Shown: positions 46,201 to 51,817, numbered from the stretch's first letter. The stretch is DNA of 64,000 bases from Patagioenas fasciata (GCF_037038585.1 NC_092520.1:12841001-12905000); one strand, 5' to 3'. The notes: generated by a model from the sequence alone, not told the origin. Made by a program: numbers and translations.

Positions 46201-47823
46201 ATAGGAATGGGCAATGAAGTGGATATACATACGGTTCATTTCCATGCACAGACTTTCATCTTTAAGGTTGGTAAAATTAATAAAAATAAAAACTTCCTCA
46301 TGTGATGGGAAATTCTTGTAAAAAATTCCGAGTTCTAGCCCAGTTTTGCAGCTTGGGCATAGAGCCTGGGGTTGGTGCTGAGGGCAGTGCGAGTTTTGCA
46401 TATGAAGGAAATACAAAATGGATGAGATCTTTGTAAAGCTTCTACCACTCTGAACCTGTTAGAAACATGAATAAATGTCACTACTAGAGGACATGATTAG
46501 GTAGGTAAAAATCTATTTTTACCCATGGGTATAAGGGAAGATACAGGGAGAAAATCAGAGTTATGCCTGCTTACAGTATAGTTTTGTGTTGTGATAGCTT
46601 GACACTGGCAGGACTATCTGAAAAATCTGTCTTTTAAAGAAATGTCCATGTTCAATGAGCACTTGAAGTCATCAGGAAGGGTGTCTTGTTGTTAATTAAC
46701 TAATTGATTAAATGAGGGGTGTCCACAGACCTCAGTTTCCCTGGATGAGGCATATTAGAAACATATAACAAGAAGCAGTAGATCTGCCTTAAGGAGCTGA
46801 AGGTGTAACTGGAATATTTCAATGTCCATGGGGGCTCTTTGAGGCAAGACTCTTACAACGCTGGTTTTGCCTTGCCACAGACAGATAAGGACCACAGAGG
46901 AGATGTGTACGACCTTTTTCCTGGGACCTTCCAAACAGTCGAACTCGTAGCAGAAAACCCTGGAACGTGGCTTCTGCACTGCCACGTAGCTGATCACATC
47001 CATGCTGGCATGGAGACCACCTACACCATCAATAAATCAGGTGAGGTATCAGAAACATGTCTAGGACTTGGAGGTGGTATCACAGCAGGTTGGATGGAAG
47101 GCAGAGAGCTAATGTCAACACTGCACCCTGCATGCTGGTGGGAAGCACCTATAAATTACCGCCACAGCCAGCTGGCATCATCTAGGGACAGGAAAAACAC
47201 ACCTAATGACATGGCAAGGACGGTAATCTTTGCTGTTCTCTGCAACTTAAAAACAGTTGGTGTTTCACAAGAGCACCTCTGAGACAGTGACAGCCTATGG
47301 ACCGTTAGTCACCCGCTGCGCTGATCTAGTCATGATCTCTGCTCAGATCAACAATGTAGAAGATATTGAATAAAATCAAGGCTACTTTTCCAGAAGACAA
47401 AAAAAGCCCACAAGTGTTTACTAAGGTTTTCAACTTAGCTACTGTTTCTTTCTCTCCTCACAGAGCGGGAAGCTCTTTCAGAAGGAGGAGTCACAACTGA
47501 AGCATACAACACAACTATTGCAAAAAATAGGACCACCACAAATGGTAAGGATATCCTCAAATGTAATTTAAAACTTTTCAGATTAACTCATAGATTTCTC
47601 ATGAACTACTTCTCTTTTAACAGATTATGACAACATAGGAGGCAATTTTTTTGGCAAAGCTTTGAGTCCTGGAGAAGCCAGCCTGATACTTGCAGTCTTT
47701 TTTTTCATTGGACTTGTTCTGCTGTCAACAGTATTAACCCTCTGCCTCATCACCCGCCAAGGAAGCAGGATCCGTTACACGGCTCTCCATGACAAAAGCG
47801 CACTTCTAGCAGATTCCCTGTAA
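13097..47823 (+). CDS. HEPHL1: Hephaestin-like protein 1 (zyklopen), complete 20-exon gene
   Basis: A membrane multicopper ferroxidase that oxidises Fe(II) to Fe(III) outside the cell, supporting iron export and copper-dependent oxidase activity. Exons: 13097-13266, 23478-23722, 24507-24719, 26492-26671, 27657-27911, 28942-29110, 30552-30691, 30858-30989, 33732-33943, 34377-34527, 35741-35953, 38211-38424, 40021-40160, 40971-41111, 44625-44731, 45178-45400, 46127-46266, 46881-47040, 47464-47544, 47624-47823. The joined frame encodes 1,161 residues without interruption. It shows a signal peptide (1-24), six cupredoxin domains (about 25-1065), a Thr-rich stalk, a transmembrane helix (about 1114-1138) and a 23-residue tail. 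Type 1 copper ligands are H304/C347/H352/M357, H657/C700/H705/M710 and H1003/C1049/H1054/M1059. Trinuclear-cluster histidines are 127, 129, 187, 189, 1006, 1008, 1048 and 1050. Hephaestin (HEPH) and ceruloplasmin (CP) are the alternatives; linkage to PANX1 and residue-level likeness to human HEPHL1 favour HEPHL1. Confidence 0.95.
16225..16281 (+). repeat. 57-bp direct repeat, copy 1
   Basis: The sequence from TAGAAAATAAGGAAGG to CCCATAAAGAT recurs 1,123 bp downstream with three substitutions and no gaps. Flanks on either side do not align well, so this is a short segmental copy rather than part of a long duplication. Its family is unknown to me. Confidence 0.85.
17348..17404 (+). repeat. 57-bp direct repeat, copy 2
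   Basis: Second copy of the repeat at 16225-16281, same orientation, about 95% identical (three transitions). Both lie inside HEPHL1 intron 1. Confidence 0.85.
19022..19581 (+). mobile_element. CR1 LINE fragment with decayed reverse-transcriptase C-terminus
   Basis: Sense-orientation 5'-truncated CR1. Its left part encodes the CR1 ORF2 C-terminal pattern ([19 protein letters not shown]) and then a stop at the VQ position that is usually followed by RRATK. The middle has the 'CCTGGAGGAAACTGAGG' block and TTCTTCCC. The 3' end reads GGACTCAATGATCCTTGTGG, then ATTCTGTGATTCTATGA, the characteristic CR1 tail repeat. It cannot encode active protein. Confidence 0.93.
19701..20100 (-). mobile_element. 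Solitary, truncated avian ERV LTR fragment (ERVL-like)
   Basis: The left edge is TGTTGTGGGTTGACC, followed by segments I recognise from a common avian ERVL-type LTR read in reverse: CCCATGAGCAGGTGACATCC, GTCAGTTGGGGTCAGCTG, and CGTGTCCCCTCCCAGTTCTT. In the element's own sense (the minus strand) this would be the 3' part of the LTR, with the U3 end missing after about 20100. No gag, pol or env sequence adjoins it. The family name is from memory; a repeat-library comparison is needed to name it exactly. Confidence 0.7.
23478..23722 (+). CDS. HEPHL1: HEPHL1 exon 2: cupredoxin domain 1 core, first HxH of trinuclear cluster
   Basis: Acceptor ACACTAG, donor GTAAAA; enters in phase 2 and leaves in phase 1. 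It encodes residues 57-139, including [12 protein letters not shown] and [12 protein letters not shown], where H127 and H129 are trinuclear copper ligands. It equals exons 7+8 and 13+14 of the later repeats fused without an intron. Confidence 0.95.
23723..24506 (+). other. HEPHL1: HEPHL1 intron 2
   Basis: AT-rich 784-bp intron with GT-AG ends; no other feature seen. Confidence 0.9.
24507..24719 (+). CDS. HEPHL1: HEPHL1 exon 3: second HxH of trinuclear cluster
   Basis: Acceptor GCATTAG, donor GTACTG, phases 1 to 1. It encodes residues 139-210 with ALYPDGT, an N-glycosylation sequon NYT, and [13 protein letters not shown], where H187 and H189 bind the trinuclear copper cluster. It ends in [12 protein letters not shown], a block repeated in each third of the protein. 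Confidence 0.95.
24720..26491 (+). other. HEPHL1: HEPHL1 intron 3
   Basis: A 1,772-bp intron with GT-AG ends. Small frames inside it show no homology that I recognise and no repeat family is evident. Confidence 0.85.
26492..26671 (+). CDS. HEPHL1: HEPHL1 exon 4: start of cupredoxin domain 2
   Basis: Acceptor CAATTTAG, donor GTGAGC, phases 1 to 1. It encodes residues 210-270, including [17 protein letters not shown] and GFQTSNRMH. The Glu that binds iron in the equivalent domain 4 and 6 motif (E-x4-H) is Thr264 here, so no third iron site is expected in this domain. Confidence 0.95.
26672..27656 (+). other. HEPHL1: HEPHL1 intron 4
   Basis: A 985-bp GT-AG intron with no recognised repeat or gene. 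Confidence 0.9.
27657..27911 (+). CDS. HEPHL1: HEPHL1 exon 5: domain 2 type 1 copper site
   Basis: Acceptor TTTTTAG, donor GTATGG, phases 1 to 1. It encodes residues 270-355 with [22 protein letters not shown] (H304, type 1 copper; E300, predicted partner of the domain 6 iron site) and [11 protein letters not shown] (C347 and H352, type 1 copper). Confidence 0.95.
27912..28941 (+). other. HEPHL1: HEPHL1 intron 5
   Basis: A 1,030-bp GT-AG intron with no repeat family recognised. Confidence 0.9.
28942..29110 (+). CDS. HEPHL1: HEPHL1 exon 6: end of domain 2, start of domain 3
   Basis: Acceptor CTCCCAG, donor GTAAGC, phases 1 to 2. It encodes residues 355-411: the axial M357 of the domain 2 copper site in [12 protein letters not shown], then [20 protein letters not shown], which opens the second domain pair exactly as exon 1 opens the first. 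NAT is an N-glycosylation sequon. Confidence 0.95.
29111..30551 (+). other. HEPHL1: HEPHL1 intron 6
   Basis: A 1,441-bp intron with about half its length occupied by an antisense CR1 (29563-30262). The remainder is AT-rich with no other feature. Confidence 0.9.
29563..30262 (-). mobile_element. CR1 LINE fragment, antisense in HEPHL1 intron 6
   Basis: About 700 bp of CR1 in minus orientation: the 3' UTR at the left, then an open 121-residue stretch on the minus strand (29896-30261) encoding the CR1 ORF2 C-terminus, with [40 protein letters not shown] and [10 protein letters not shown]. It is the best preserved CR1 coding piece in the window. It is 5'-truncated and lacks the endonuclease and the catalytic core of the reverse transcriptase. 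Confidence 0.95.
30552..30691 (+). CDS. HEPHL1: HEPHL1 exon 7: cupredoxin domain 3
   Basis: Acceptor TTCCACAG, donor GTACAG, phases 2 to 1. It encodes residues 411-458: [29 protein letters not shown] and HLGILG. It matches exon 13 in length (140 bp) and phases. Confidence 0.95.
30692..30857 (+). other. HEPHL1: HEPHL1 intron 7 (166 bp)
   Basis: A short intron with donor GTACAG and acceptor TTTTTTTAAG, so the 3' end is T-rich but the final triplet is AAG rather than the usual CAG or TAG. Confidence 0.9.
30858..30989 (+). CDS. HEPHL1: HEPHL1 exon 8: cupredoxin domain 3, copper-free
   Basis: Phases 1 to 1, donor GTAAGT. It encodes residues 458-502: [19 protein letters not shown] and [12 protein letters not shown]. 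The HPHG of domain 1 is replaced by MAHG, so this domain does not contribute trinuclear copper ligands, as in ceruloplasmin and hephaestin. Confidence 0.95.
30990..33731 (+). other. HEPHL1: HEPHL1 intron 8
   Basis: A 2,742-bp GT-AG intron. No repeat family or extra exon was recognised. Confidence 0.85.
33732..33943 (+). CDS. HEPHL1: HEPHL1 exon 9: domain 3, weak donor
   Basis: Acceptor CTCTGCAG, phases 1 to 0. It encodes residues 502-572: [39 protein letters not shown] and [18 protein letters not shown]. Domain homology fixes the end at CAG followed by GTGCTC, which matches the donor consensus poorly beyond position +3. Confidence 0.92.
33944..34376 (+). other. HEPHL1: HEPHL1 intron 9
   Basis: A 433-bp intron starting GTGCTC and ending CTACAG. 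It has a run of nine G at about 33991-33999, 48 bases inside the intron. G runs can act as intronic splicing enhancers, which could help the weak donor. Confidence 0.85.
34377..34527 (+). CDS. HEPHL1: HEPHL1 exon 10: start of domain 4, iron-site residues
   Basis: Acceptor GGCTACAG, donor GTATGA, phases 0 to 1. It encodes residues 573-623: [20 protein letters not shown] and [10 protein letters not shown]617 and H622 form the E-x4-H pair equivalent to ceruloplasmin domain 4 iron ligands. Confidence 0.95.
34528..35740 (+). other. HEPHL1: HEPHL1 intron 10
   Basis: A 1,213-bp GT-AG intron. An 18-bp stretch TAGCAATGAATGCATCTA near 34711 also occurs in intron 9 near 34151. No gene or known repeat is evident. 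Confidence 0.85.
35741..35953 (+). CDS. HEPHL1: HEPHL1 exon 11: domain 4 type 1 copper histidine
   Basis: Acceptor CTCTTCCAG, donor GTACGT, phases 1 to 1. It encodes residues 623-694: [39 protein letters not shown] (H657, type 1 copper), [15 protein letters not shown] and ALMQPDRV. Confidence 0.95.
35954..38210 (+). other. HEPHL1: HEPHL1 intron 11
   Basis: A 2,257-bp GT-AG intron containing a short antisense CR1 tail (36380-36455). Nothing else was recognised. Confidence 0.88.
36380..36455 (-). mobile_element. CR1 LINE 3'-tail fragment, antisense
   Basis: ATCACAGAATTGTAGAATG, then CCTGAGTTGGAAGTGACCC and ACAAGAATCATTGAGTCCAA, is the reverse complement of the last ~75 bp of a CR1. It belongs to the same tail type as the copy at 19022-19581. 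Confidence 0.88.
38211..38424 (+). CDS. HEPHL1: HEPHL1 exon 12: domain 4 copper loop and start of domain 5
   Basis: Acceptor CTTTCCAG, donor GTACCC, phases 1 to 2. It encodes residues 694-765: [20 protein letters not shown], giving C700, H705 and M710 (type 1 copper) and D704 (iron-site Asp), then [18 protein letters not shown], which opens the third domain pair. NTT, NKS and NVS are potential N-glycosylation sequons. Confidence 0.95.
38425..40020 (+). other. HEPHL1: HEPHL1 intron 12
   Basis: A 1,596-bp GT-AG intron with a long pyrimidine-rich tract before its acceptor. It contains a 20-bp tandem duplication (39291-39330). Confidence 0.88.
39291..39330 (+). repeat. 20-bp tandem duplication
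   Basis: TGCTCTCAGAAGAGGGTG is followed by two variable bases and repeated immediately (39291-39310 and 39311-39330, 18 of 20 identical). A partial third copy TGCTCTC follows at 39331. It lies within HEPHL1 intron 12. Confidence 0.9.
40021..40160 (+). CDS. HEPHL1: HEPHL1 exon 13: domain 5, GC donor
   Basis: Acceptor CTTTTGCAG, phases 2 to 1. It encodes residues 765-812: [34 protein letters not shown] and EEHLEILG. To stay in frame with exon 14 the exon must end at 40160, directly before GCAAGT, so the donor is GC rather than GT. Confidence 0.93.
40161..40970 (+). other. HEPHL1: HEPHL1 intron 13, GC-AG type
   Basis: An 810-bp intron that begins GCAAGT and ends TTATTTTAG. GC-AG introns are a known minority class spliced by the major spliceosome, and GCAAGT is their usual donor consensus. 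A GT four bases further (40165) would shift the frame and create a stop soon after the exon 14 start. Confidence 0.9.
40971..41111 (+). CDS. HEPHL1: HEPHL1 exon 14: domain 5
   Basis: Phases 1 to 1, donor GTAAGG. It encodes residues 812-859: [35 protein letters not shown] and PITLPG. SAHG replaces the HPHG of domain 1, so there are no trinuclear ligands here, as expected for domain 5. Confidence 0.95.
41112..44624 (+). other. HEPHL1: HEPHL1 intron 14
   Basis: A 3,513-bp intron containing a roughly 400-bp antisense CR1 (41719-42127) and a small AAACC run near 43857-43876. Other open frames have no support. Confidence 0.88.
41719..42127 (-). mobile_element. CR1 LINE fragment, antisense in HEPHL1 intron 14
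   Basis: In reverse complement it has the full CR1 3' half: ATAGAATCACAGAATAGC at the left, then GGTTGGAAGGGACCTTCAAA, TCCAGTCCAACCCCTGCCAT, CAACCTGGGCCAGGGTTTCA, and at the right the LFSLEKG coding block. A frame of about 100 residues on the minus strand across it is not a gene. Confidence 0.95.
44625..44731 (+). CDS. HEPHL1: HEPHL1 exon 15: domain 5
   Basis: Acceptor TCTGTTTCAG, donor GTAACC, phases 1 to 0. It encodes residues 859-894: [20 protein letters not shown] and [15 protein letters not shown]. It corresponds to exon 9 but the intron falls earlier, before DTYSGL. Confidence 0.95.
44732..45177 (+). other. HEPHL1: HEPHL1 intron 15
   Basis: A 446-bp AT-rich GT-AG intron with no other feature. 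Confidence 0.9.
45178..45400 (+). CDS. HEPHL1: HEPHL1 exon 16: end of domain 5, start of domain 6, iron-site residues
   Basis: Acceptor TATTTCAG, donor GTATGT, phases 0 to 1. It encodes residues 895-969: [39 protein letters not shown] and FVEGNSKH. E963 and H968 keep the E-x4-H iron-ligand spacing although the usual SNKMH has become NSKH. Confidence 0.95.
45401..46126 (+). other. HEPHL1: HEPHL1 intron 16
   Basis: A 726-bp GT-AG intron with no repeat recognised. Confidence 0.9.
46127..46266 (+). CDS. HEPHL1: HEPHL1 exon 17: domain 6 H-x2-H-x-H copper motif, weak donor
   Basis: Acceptor TTTTTCCAG, phases 1 to 0. It encodes residues 969-1015: [19 protein letters not shown], then [15 protein letters not shown] with H1003 (type 1) and H1006/H1008 (trinuclear). 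E999 is a predicted partner of the domain 4 iron site. Frame continuity forces the donor AAG|GTTGGT rather than the better-looking GTAAAA four bases later. Confidence 0.93.
46267..46880 (+). other. HEPHL1: HEPHL1 intron 17
   Basis: A 614-bp intron starting GTTGGT and ending CTTGCCACAG; no other feature. Confidence 0.88.
46881..47040 (+). CDS. HEPHL1: HEPHL1 exon 18: domain 6 HCH motif and last copper site
   Basis: Donor GTGAGG, phases 0 to 1. It encodes residues 1016-1069: [15 protein letters not shown] and [20 protein letters not shown]1048 and H1050 bind the trinuclear cluster, C1049, H1054 and M1059 form the type 1 site, and D1053 is the iron-site Asp. This is the multicopper oxidase signature. 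Confidence 0.96.
47041..47463 (+). other. HEPHL1: HEPHL1 intron 18
   Basis: A 423-bp GT-AG intron; nothing else seen. Confidence 0.9.
47464..47544 (+). CDS. HEPHL1: HEPHL1 exon 19: Thr-rich extracellular stalk
   Basis: Acceptor CTCACAG, donor GTAAGG, phases 1 to 1. It encodes residues 1069-1096, a Thr/Asn-rich linker with sequons NTT and NRT between domain 6 and the membrane. It is the least conserved exon compared with human and was recognised from splice sites, phase and position. Confidence 0.88.
47545..47623 (+). other. HEPHL1: HEPHL1 intron 19 (79 bp)
   Basis: At 79 bp this is close to the minimum usable vertebrate intron size. It begins GTAAGG and ends TTTTAACAG. Confidence 0.9.
47624..47823 (+). 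CDS. HEPHL1: HEPHL1 exon 20: transmembrane helix, cytoplasmic tail and stop
   Basis: It encodes residues 1096-1161. A hydrophobic helix ([20 protein letters not shown], about 1114-1138) is followed by basic residues and a tail with YTAL (1147-1150) and DKSALL (1152-1157), which fit YxxΦ and [DE]xxxL[LI] sorting motifs. TAA stop at 47821-47823. Confidence 0.94.
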
Positions 47824-47878
47824 ATCCCCGTTTCTAGCATCATTCACAGAGCCGCACTGGATTTCGTAACATGCTGCT

Positions 47879-47884
47879 AATAAA
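47879..47884 (+). other. HEPHL1: Candidate polyadenylation signal of HEPHL1
   Basis: AATAAA 55 bp after the stop codon would give a very short 3' UTR. Further AATAAA hexamers occur downstream (48166-48171 and near 49014), so longer 3' UTRs are equally possible. Sequence alone cannot choose. Confidence 0.45.
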
Positions 47885-49907
47885 ACTGGAGCAAGACATA
47901 AGCTGATAGTCCTACCCCACAGCCAGTGCTCACAAGAGTCAACATGAGCTGTAGGGTTCAGCTCTGAGAGCCACACACCACCCATCACCATTTCCACCCC
48001 TCCGGAGTTCAGCTGAGCTGTGCCCAAGATGAAATTCGGCAGACAAGCAGAGCAGCATGACCTTTCTGTGTCCATACCTCTTGCAAAGGATGGATCCATG
48101 GGCGTAAGGAGTGGGCAGCGTGGCATCCATGCGCTCTGTGCAGAAACATGGGGCTCACACCAGGGAATAAATACCACCAGGGATTGTTTTATGCATGCTG
48201 GATTCTGAAGGAGCAGGGGGCACTGTGGAAGTCCCCGTGGTTTCCCAAAGTCTGGCTCAATGAATTCACTGATATTTAAGTGATTTTCTTTCCCTATCCT
48301 CCCACCCTCCTCTTCCTGTTAAATGAGGAAACTGTACTCTGCGGACAGATTTTTAAAGGCGTTTAGGGACCTAGCAATATATTTTAGCACCTGATGGAGT
48401 TCACAGTGCCCCTGCTGTTAGTTTCTAACAGCTTTTCTTAATCCCTTCAGAAATCTAGCCCTGAGCAACCTCTGAGAAAGTCAGTTGGCTCTGTAATTGC
48501 TGCTCGTTCTGATCCTGATTCTGTACCTCTTCTTTGCACTGGGTAGCAGCTCACCCATGCCTGTAATGAAGCTATCAGGACGCTGATCTCTGCACTCTGC
48601 AAGGAAGACAGGCAGAATCAGGCCATTTTAAAATGATACTTGAATGTTTACAGCTCATTTTTAGTTAGGCAGTGCTCACATCAGCTACAGCTCTTGCACA
48701 GGAAATCCAGAACAAAAATGTCTGTGAAACTGTTTATCCAAAATTGATTTTGAACGTAAATTCAAGTTGCTGGGTTTTGTTTTGTTTTTTCCAGTTCTGT
48801 ATTTTGAAATATGTTCAACTATAGGAAACTTTACTCCCCATCACTTTTATTGTAGTTTAATGGTGTCATGGATTAATGTTCAGTTAACCAACACATTGAA
48901 GTTTCTTGGATGTTTCTCAGTTATTTCTTGATTCTTTGTTTTCTCCAGCCATTTAAGAGCACACAAGAGAGGCAGATCTGCAGGACTGAGCCCAAATAGG
49001 ATTTACACCATAGCAATAAATACTTCCAGATTCTTTCTCTAAATCTTCCCCTTGAGCTGACAAAAACAAATACTCTAAGCCATTTTATGTCTTTGTTTTG
49101 TAAACATTAAAATTGAGGTCTCCCATTCTGTGCAAAACCACTGTCTGTGCAGAATATTTTCTTTCTGCATACACACAAAATTAAAGCCTTTCACCTACAC
49201 ATACACTGTTAGTAAAGAAAATTATTTGGTACTTTCCTTTTAAAGTAGCTAATGCATCTAACTTCTTAGAAACAGAATCATAAATGTATTTTGACCCTAG
49301 AAACCAGCCAACCAAAGTGATTACAATGATAATAAAAATCTGGTTATTTAATGAACCTTCGAGAGCAGTTCATTTCATCTGGTACACTTCTCAGCTGGAT
49401 GGTGGCTGTGAAACAGGAGCAAAGTCTCCTCAGGATATCACTGCTGCTAGTCCAGGTGGCACAGTCTGGCAGAGAGAGTGTGGAGCGTCTCAGAAAGTGT
49501 AAAGCATTTAACATTGCTGCCTGGTGCAAGGAGTCCCTGTGGCCAGCTGTGCCCTGACACCTGTGCTGAAGGACCAGCAACAAAATTAACAGAGGAAGGA
49601 AAAAAACAAGTCACCAGACAGGTGTGTTCTGCAGAGAGCACCATAGGCACTCGAGTATGAAGAATCTCAATTACTAACTTGGGTAGCAGTCAGAAACTGT
49701 CCTAGCACCAAAAGCTCAGAAAGCGACAAATGTGAGATCAACCTTTCAAAACTTGCCAGAGGAATAAGCAGCTCTGACACCCACACAACCCATGCTGGAA
49801 GAAACAATTCTAAAAAATAATAATAATTTTAAAAAAAGGCAAAAAAAGGAAAAATAAGAGGCAGAAAAGTGGACAAAGGAGCAAAACAGGTAATGGAAGA
49901 GGGGGGT

Positions 49908-49952
49908 TTTTTTTGTTTGTTTTTATTTTGTTTTGTTTTGTTTTGTTTTTTT
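49908..49952. repeat. T-rich GTTT/GTTTT microsatellite
   Basis: Consecutive runs of T interrupted by single G every four to five bases, including four GTTTT units. It is a simple low-complexity tract. Confidence 0.85.
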
Positions 49953-50204
49953 AATTAAAGCAAATTGTGCTTCAGCAAGGTTTTGAAGGACTCAACATGT
50001 AGGTAAGAGACCTGGATGGATACAGCCAGCTTGCATTTCCATAAGACATTTGAGAAGGTCCTTAGTTAAAGCTTATTGAAGAAATGAAATCAGCATGGAA
50101 TGAAAGGGTCCACAGAGGCTAAATACCTGGCCATATTTCAGAGTGGAAGTCAGTCATGGGCTGCTGCAAGGACCCTTGCTCTTCACTGTTTTCTGTAAGT
50201 GGTG

Positions 50205-50440
50205 TGAAGGTTCCACTTAAATTTGAGAAGAAACTTCTTCTCAGTGAGGGTGACAGACACTGGACCAGGCTGCCCAGGGAGGTTTTGGAGTCTCCTTCTC
50301 TGCAGACATTCAAATCCTGCCTGGACACCTTCCTGTGTAACCTCATCTGGGTGTTCCTGCTCCGGCAGGGGGATTGGACTGGATAAGCTTTTGAGGTCCC
50401 TTCCAATCCCTGACGTTCTGTGATTCTGTGATTCTGTGAA
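50205..50440 (+). mobile_element. CR1 LINE 3'-end fragment
   Basis: Sense CR1 tail: TTCCACTTAAATTTGAGAAG, GACACTGGACCAGGCTGCCC, GGGGGATTGGACTGGATAAG and a terminal TTCTGTGATTCTGTGATTCT repeat. It belongs to the same subfamily as the antisense copy in HEPHL1 intron 6, which carries the matching block in reverse. Confidence 0.95.
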
Positions 50441-51183
50441 AAAGGGTGACCAAGTTGACTGACAACCATAAGTACATGTAACATGAAAAATGAGTGATAA
50501 AAATATAAAGTTTACTACTGATATGTTTGCAGTAGTACTTGCGGACAAAAAGCAGTCCTAACCCTATGTGCATCATACTGTCTAAGTGAAACACAAATGG
50601 CGTCTTATTTGTAATAGTTTAATGAGAACATTAGCTCAAGTGCTTTATATTAGGCAGAAAGGCAGCTGAATATCAGGAATCAGTAGGAATTAAGAGCAGA
50701 GCAAATCAGAGAACAACTTAGTTCTATTACATGGTGATAAGCCCCATCCCGGAGAGGACAAAGCAGCACAAGAGCAGCAGAGAAAGAAAAAGAAAGCGAA
50801 TCAGTGTTGTATAACAGTTTCCACATGAGGAATTATTTCCTTGGATTGGGACTTGGAAAAATAGAAAGGACAATTGAAAACAGATAGAGATAGAGAATTA
50901 ATAAAGTGAGAGTTGAGTGGAGAAAGGAACGATCTGTCCCTTTTGGCAGAAGCGGTATGAGCTAGGGGAATGCTATGTGCAAGGCAGAGCACGGGAGGTG
51001 GCTCTTTATGCGTGAACGGTCACCTGTAACTCCTGGTCTGAGGGGGCTGAGGATGCTCTGAGTTCACAGAGATTCAGACAGCAACTGGAAAAATATAAGG
51101 GGGAAAATGAATTAATGCTTATCAAAGGTGAATGCATCTCACTGGCTCCCACGAAAAGTAACTCCCACAAAAAGCAAGTTGAA
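50441..51183. other. Intergenic spacer, no gene recognised
   Basis: AT-rich DNA between two CR1 tails. Small frames only, with no recognisable product. Confidence 0.65.
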
Positions 51184-51267
51184 GATGTCCCTGCTCATTG
51201 CGGGGGGGTTGGACTAGATGACCTTTGAAGGTCCCTTCCAAACCAAACTGTTCTGTGATTCTGTGAT
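51184..51267 (+). mobile_element. CR1 LINE 3'-tail fragment
   Basis: ATGTCCCTGCTCATTGCGGG, GGACTAGATGACCTTTGAAG, GTCCCTTCCAAACCAAACTG, then TTCTGTGATTCTGTGAT. It is the terminal ~85 bp of a CR1 and lies 550 bp upstream of the PANX1 start codon. Confidence 0.93.
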
Positions 51268-51750
51268 GACTTGAGATGTGGCGGTGGCGACCAAACACGT
51301 TGAAATGCCACAGCACGTGGTGGTCGGTGGATTAAGGGCTTGGAGCATCTGCCAGACGCGGTGTGAGGCAGAGAGCAGGGGCTGTGCAGCCTGGAGAAGA
51401 GACGGCTCCGGGGGATTTTACCCATGTGTGCAACCCCCCGATGGGGTGCAGTGCAGATGGAACCAGGCTCTTCTCAGTGCTATCCAGCGACAGCAACCGA
51501 GGCGATGGGCGCAAACTAAAACAAGGGGTCTCCATCCTTGGGGACGCCCCAAGGCGCCGGGCACGTCCAGAGCACCCTGCTCCGGGCAGGGGGGCTGAGC
51601 GACCCCACCTCCTGCCGCCCCCACACGGCCGGGAGGAGGCGGCCCAGTCCGCACCGTGGCACCGCCTCCCCGCCCTGCTGGGCGGAGCGAAGCGGGGCCG
51701 GGCCGCGCTGCGGGGGCGCTGCCGAGCCCAGGCGTGCCGGGCCGGGTCGG

Positions 51751-51810
51751 GTCGTGCCGCTCCGAACCGGGCCGGGCCGGGTCGTGCCGCTCCGAACCGG
51801 GCCGGGCCGG
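51751..51810 (+). repeat. PANX1: Perfect 30-bp tandem duplication just upstream of PANX1 ATG
   Basis: A 30-bp unit beginning GTCGTGCCGCTCCGAACCGG is repeated exactly at 51751-51780 and 51781-51810. A partial third copy to the left (51737-51750) has one mismatch. The second copy ends seven bases before the ATG, so the duplication probably lies in the 5' UTR. Confidence 0.95.
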
Positions 51811-51817
51811 GCCCGCC

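Larger units (their letters stand above)
47824..50204 (+). other. HEPHL1 3' UTR and start of intergenic spacer
   Basis: No coding frame is supported. The first part must include the HEPHL1 3' UTR, whose end is not fixed. A short T-rich GTTTT microsatellite lies at about 49908-49952. Several AATAAA and ATTAAA hexamers occur between 48166 and 49340. Confidence 0.7.

Noticed and set aside
51656-51817. N-terminal extension of PANX1 in the same frame
   Set aside because: No upstream ATG in frame. The ATG at 51818 has a strong context and matches the conserved MAIA start of pannexin-1.
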